Assembly: GCF_000014965.1 (NCBI RefSeq)
Contig: NC_008554.1
Coordinates: 310,001 to 374,000, forward strand
Source: Syntrophobacter fumaroxidans MPOB
GTDB lineage: Bacteria > Desulfobacterota > Syntrophobacteria > Syntrophobacterales > Syntrophobacteraceae
Length of the DNA: 64,000 nucleotides
Reading direction: 5' to 3'
Part shown: one piece after another, positions 63,166-64,000 of the stretch
Layout: every line of letters starts with the position of its first letter
Numbering within the stretch: the stretch's first letter is position 1
Translations under genes and position numbers: made by a program
Notes under the pieces: model-generated
What the model was told of the DNA's origin: nothing
Database searches by the model: none
Seen by the model: only the letters and a program-made list of their open reading frames with translations

Positions 63166-63870
63166 TCAAATTCCGAGAAATGCCTGTTTGACTTCCTCGT
63201 TCTCGAGCAGCTCGCGGCCTTTTCCCTCGAGCGCGATGCGGCCGTTTTCGAGAACATAGGCCCGGTCGCAAATGGCAAGCGTCTGCTTGACGTTTTGCTC
63301 GACCATGAGGATCGTCATTCCCTCGCCGTGGATCTTCGAGGCAAGGCGGAAAATCTCCTGGGTGAGCAGCGGGGAAAGCCCGAGCGAAGGCTCGTCGAAG
63401 AGCAGCATCTTGGGCTTGGACATCAGCCCGCGAGCGATGGCGCACATCTGCTGTTCCCCTCCGGACAGCGTGCCCGCCAGTTGTTTGCGGCGTTCGCGAA
63501 GCCGGGGGAAAAGGTCGAGCACCCACTCGATGCTTTCCTTTCGATGCGGCTTTGCCCTGGCGCACAGCGAGCCCATTTCAAGATTCTCCAGGACCGTCAT
63601 TTCGGGAAACAACTGGCGTGCCTCCGGCACATGGGCGATGCCGACGTCGATGATATGATACGGCTGCACGTGATCCAGCCTCTGATCCTCGAACCAGATG
63701 GTCCCCGACGTCGGATGGAGCAGGCTCGATATGGTCTTCATGATCGTGCTCTTGCCGGCTCCGTTGGCTCCCACCAGTACCACAAATTCCCGCGCCTTGA
63801 CTTCGAAGGAGACATCCCAGAGCACCTGGACGTCGCCGTATCCGGCGTTCACATTTTCCATCCGCAGCAT
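63166..63870 (-). CDS. livF: Branched-chain amino acid ABC transporter ATP-binding protein LivF
   Basis: A 234-aa ABC ATPase. Walker A is GANGAGKST, the signature LSGGEQQMCAIARGLM, Walker B MLLFDEPSLGLSP and the switch region VEQNV. The opening MLRMENVNAGYGDVQVLWDVSF and HVPEARQLFPEMTVLENL are typical of LivF. It powers high-affinity uptake of leucine, isoleucine, valine or related amides. Four bp separate it from the livG stop upstream. Confidence 0.95.
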   Translation of the reverse strand: MLRMENVNAGYGDVQVLWDVSFEVKAREFVVLVGANGAGKSTIMKTISSLLHPTSGTIWFEDQRLDHVQPYHIIDVGIAHVPEARQLFPEMTVLENLEMGSLCARAKPHRKESIEWVLDLFPRLRERRKQLAGTLSGGEQQMCAIARGLMSKPKMLLFDEPSLGLSPLLTQEIFRLASKIHGEGMTILMVEQNVKQTLAICDRAYVLENGRIALEGKGRELLENEEVKQAFLGI

Positions 63871-63874
63871 GATC

Positions 63875-64000
63875 CTATTCCTTTCCCAGATACGCCTCGA
63901 TAACGGCTTGATTGTTGGCCACTTCCGCCGGCGTTCCTCGTGCGATCTCCTGACCGTAGTTGATGCAAAGGATGCGGTCGCACAAGTTCATGATCACGTG
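63875..64000 (-). CDS. livG: Branched-chain amino acid ABC transporter ATP-binding protein LivG, C-terminal end
   Basis: Only the last 41 codons are inside the window. The frame reads MNLCDRILCINYGQEIARGTP and ends AVIEAYLGKE, the LivG C-terminus with its characteristic final helix. The rest lies beyond the right edge, presumably followed by livM, livH and a binding protein. Confidence 0.9.
   Translation of the reverse strand, partial: HVIMNLCDRILCINYGQEIARGTPAEVANNQAVIEAYLGKE

Noticed and set aside
1-64000. CRISPR array, prophage or integrative element
   Set aside because: No regularly spaced direct repeats, no phage structural genes and no integrase were seen; the only mobile features are the IS110 element and the dispersed repeat.

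Overview
The window is GC-rich bacterial chromosome with no rRNA, no tRNA that I can recognise, no CRISPR array and no prophage. The gene content suggests an anaerobic member of the Desulfobacterota, similar to Syntrophobacter-type sulfate reducers or syntrophs. The pointers are a B12-dependent ribonucleotide reductase, a four-subunit 2-oxoacid:ferredoxin oxidoreductase under sigma-54 control, a UbiA/UbiD pair of the menaquinone type, a molybdenum-storage-type kinase, arsenic methylation and several PAS-rich signalling proteins. The taxonomic call is inference from gene content only.

Layout. 1-1157: truncated nrdJ (minus). 1600-7732: heat-shock cluster dnaK, cbpA-type DnaJ, cbpM-type MerR and clpB, closed by a strong terminator. 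7974-10843: arsenic region (ArsR, ArsP permease, and a minus-strand AbrB-like/ArsM operon behind a 25-bp palindrome). 11196-17197: a PurF-like protein lacking the glutaminase cysteine, a Tat-exported CocE-type hydrolase, TrmO and a MOT1-type oxyanion transporter. 17310-21526: ECF sigma, soluble anti-sigma and CpxP-like trio, a TiaS-like protein, PadR, a 72-aa unknown protein and a MoSto-like kinase. 22111-23372: IS110-family element with a highly structured 5' leader. 23957-34707: DUF1287 protein, PAS histidine kinase, pstSCAB with a HAD protein, and the ubiD/ubiA pair. 35454-41245: RNA methyltransferase, PBP1b, TPR lipoprotein and AI-2E-family permease. 42631-46081: symporter-histidine kinase fusion (CbrA-like) and its small membrane partner. 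46499-51168: TPP enzyme, MatB-like ligase and aldo/keto reductase. 51395-57569: oxidoreductase operon, its sigma-54 activator and a zinc alcohol dehydrogenase. 57758-63006: glycine-zipper protein, leuA with an attenuator and an upstream 46-aa membrane protein, CCA-adding enzyme and CBS-ACT protein. 63166-64000: livF and the end of livG.

The regulatory logic is unusually readable in places. The oxidoreductase operon has a near-consensus -24/-12 promoter 33 bp before its first start codon. A perfect 14-bp inverted repeat lies about 200 bp upstream, and the gene for a PAS-AAA-Fis activator comes directly before that. leuA is preceded by a leucine-rich leader peptide and a textbook terminator. 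The IS110 transposase Shine-Dalgarno is locked inside a multi-branched hairpin.

The most unusual non-coding feature is a dispersed repeat of about 230 bp in three copies (35018-35246, 41772-42005 in reverse, 46285-46482). It is built of consecutive hairpins with imperfect inverted ends.
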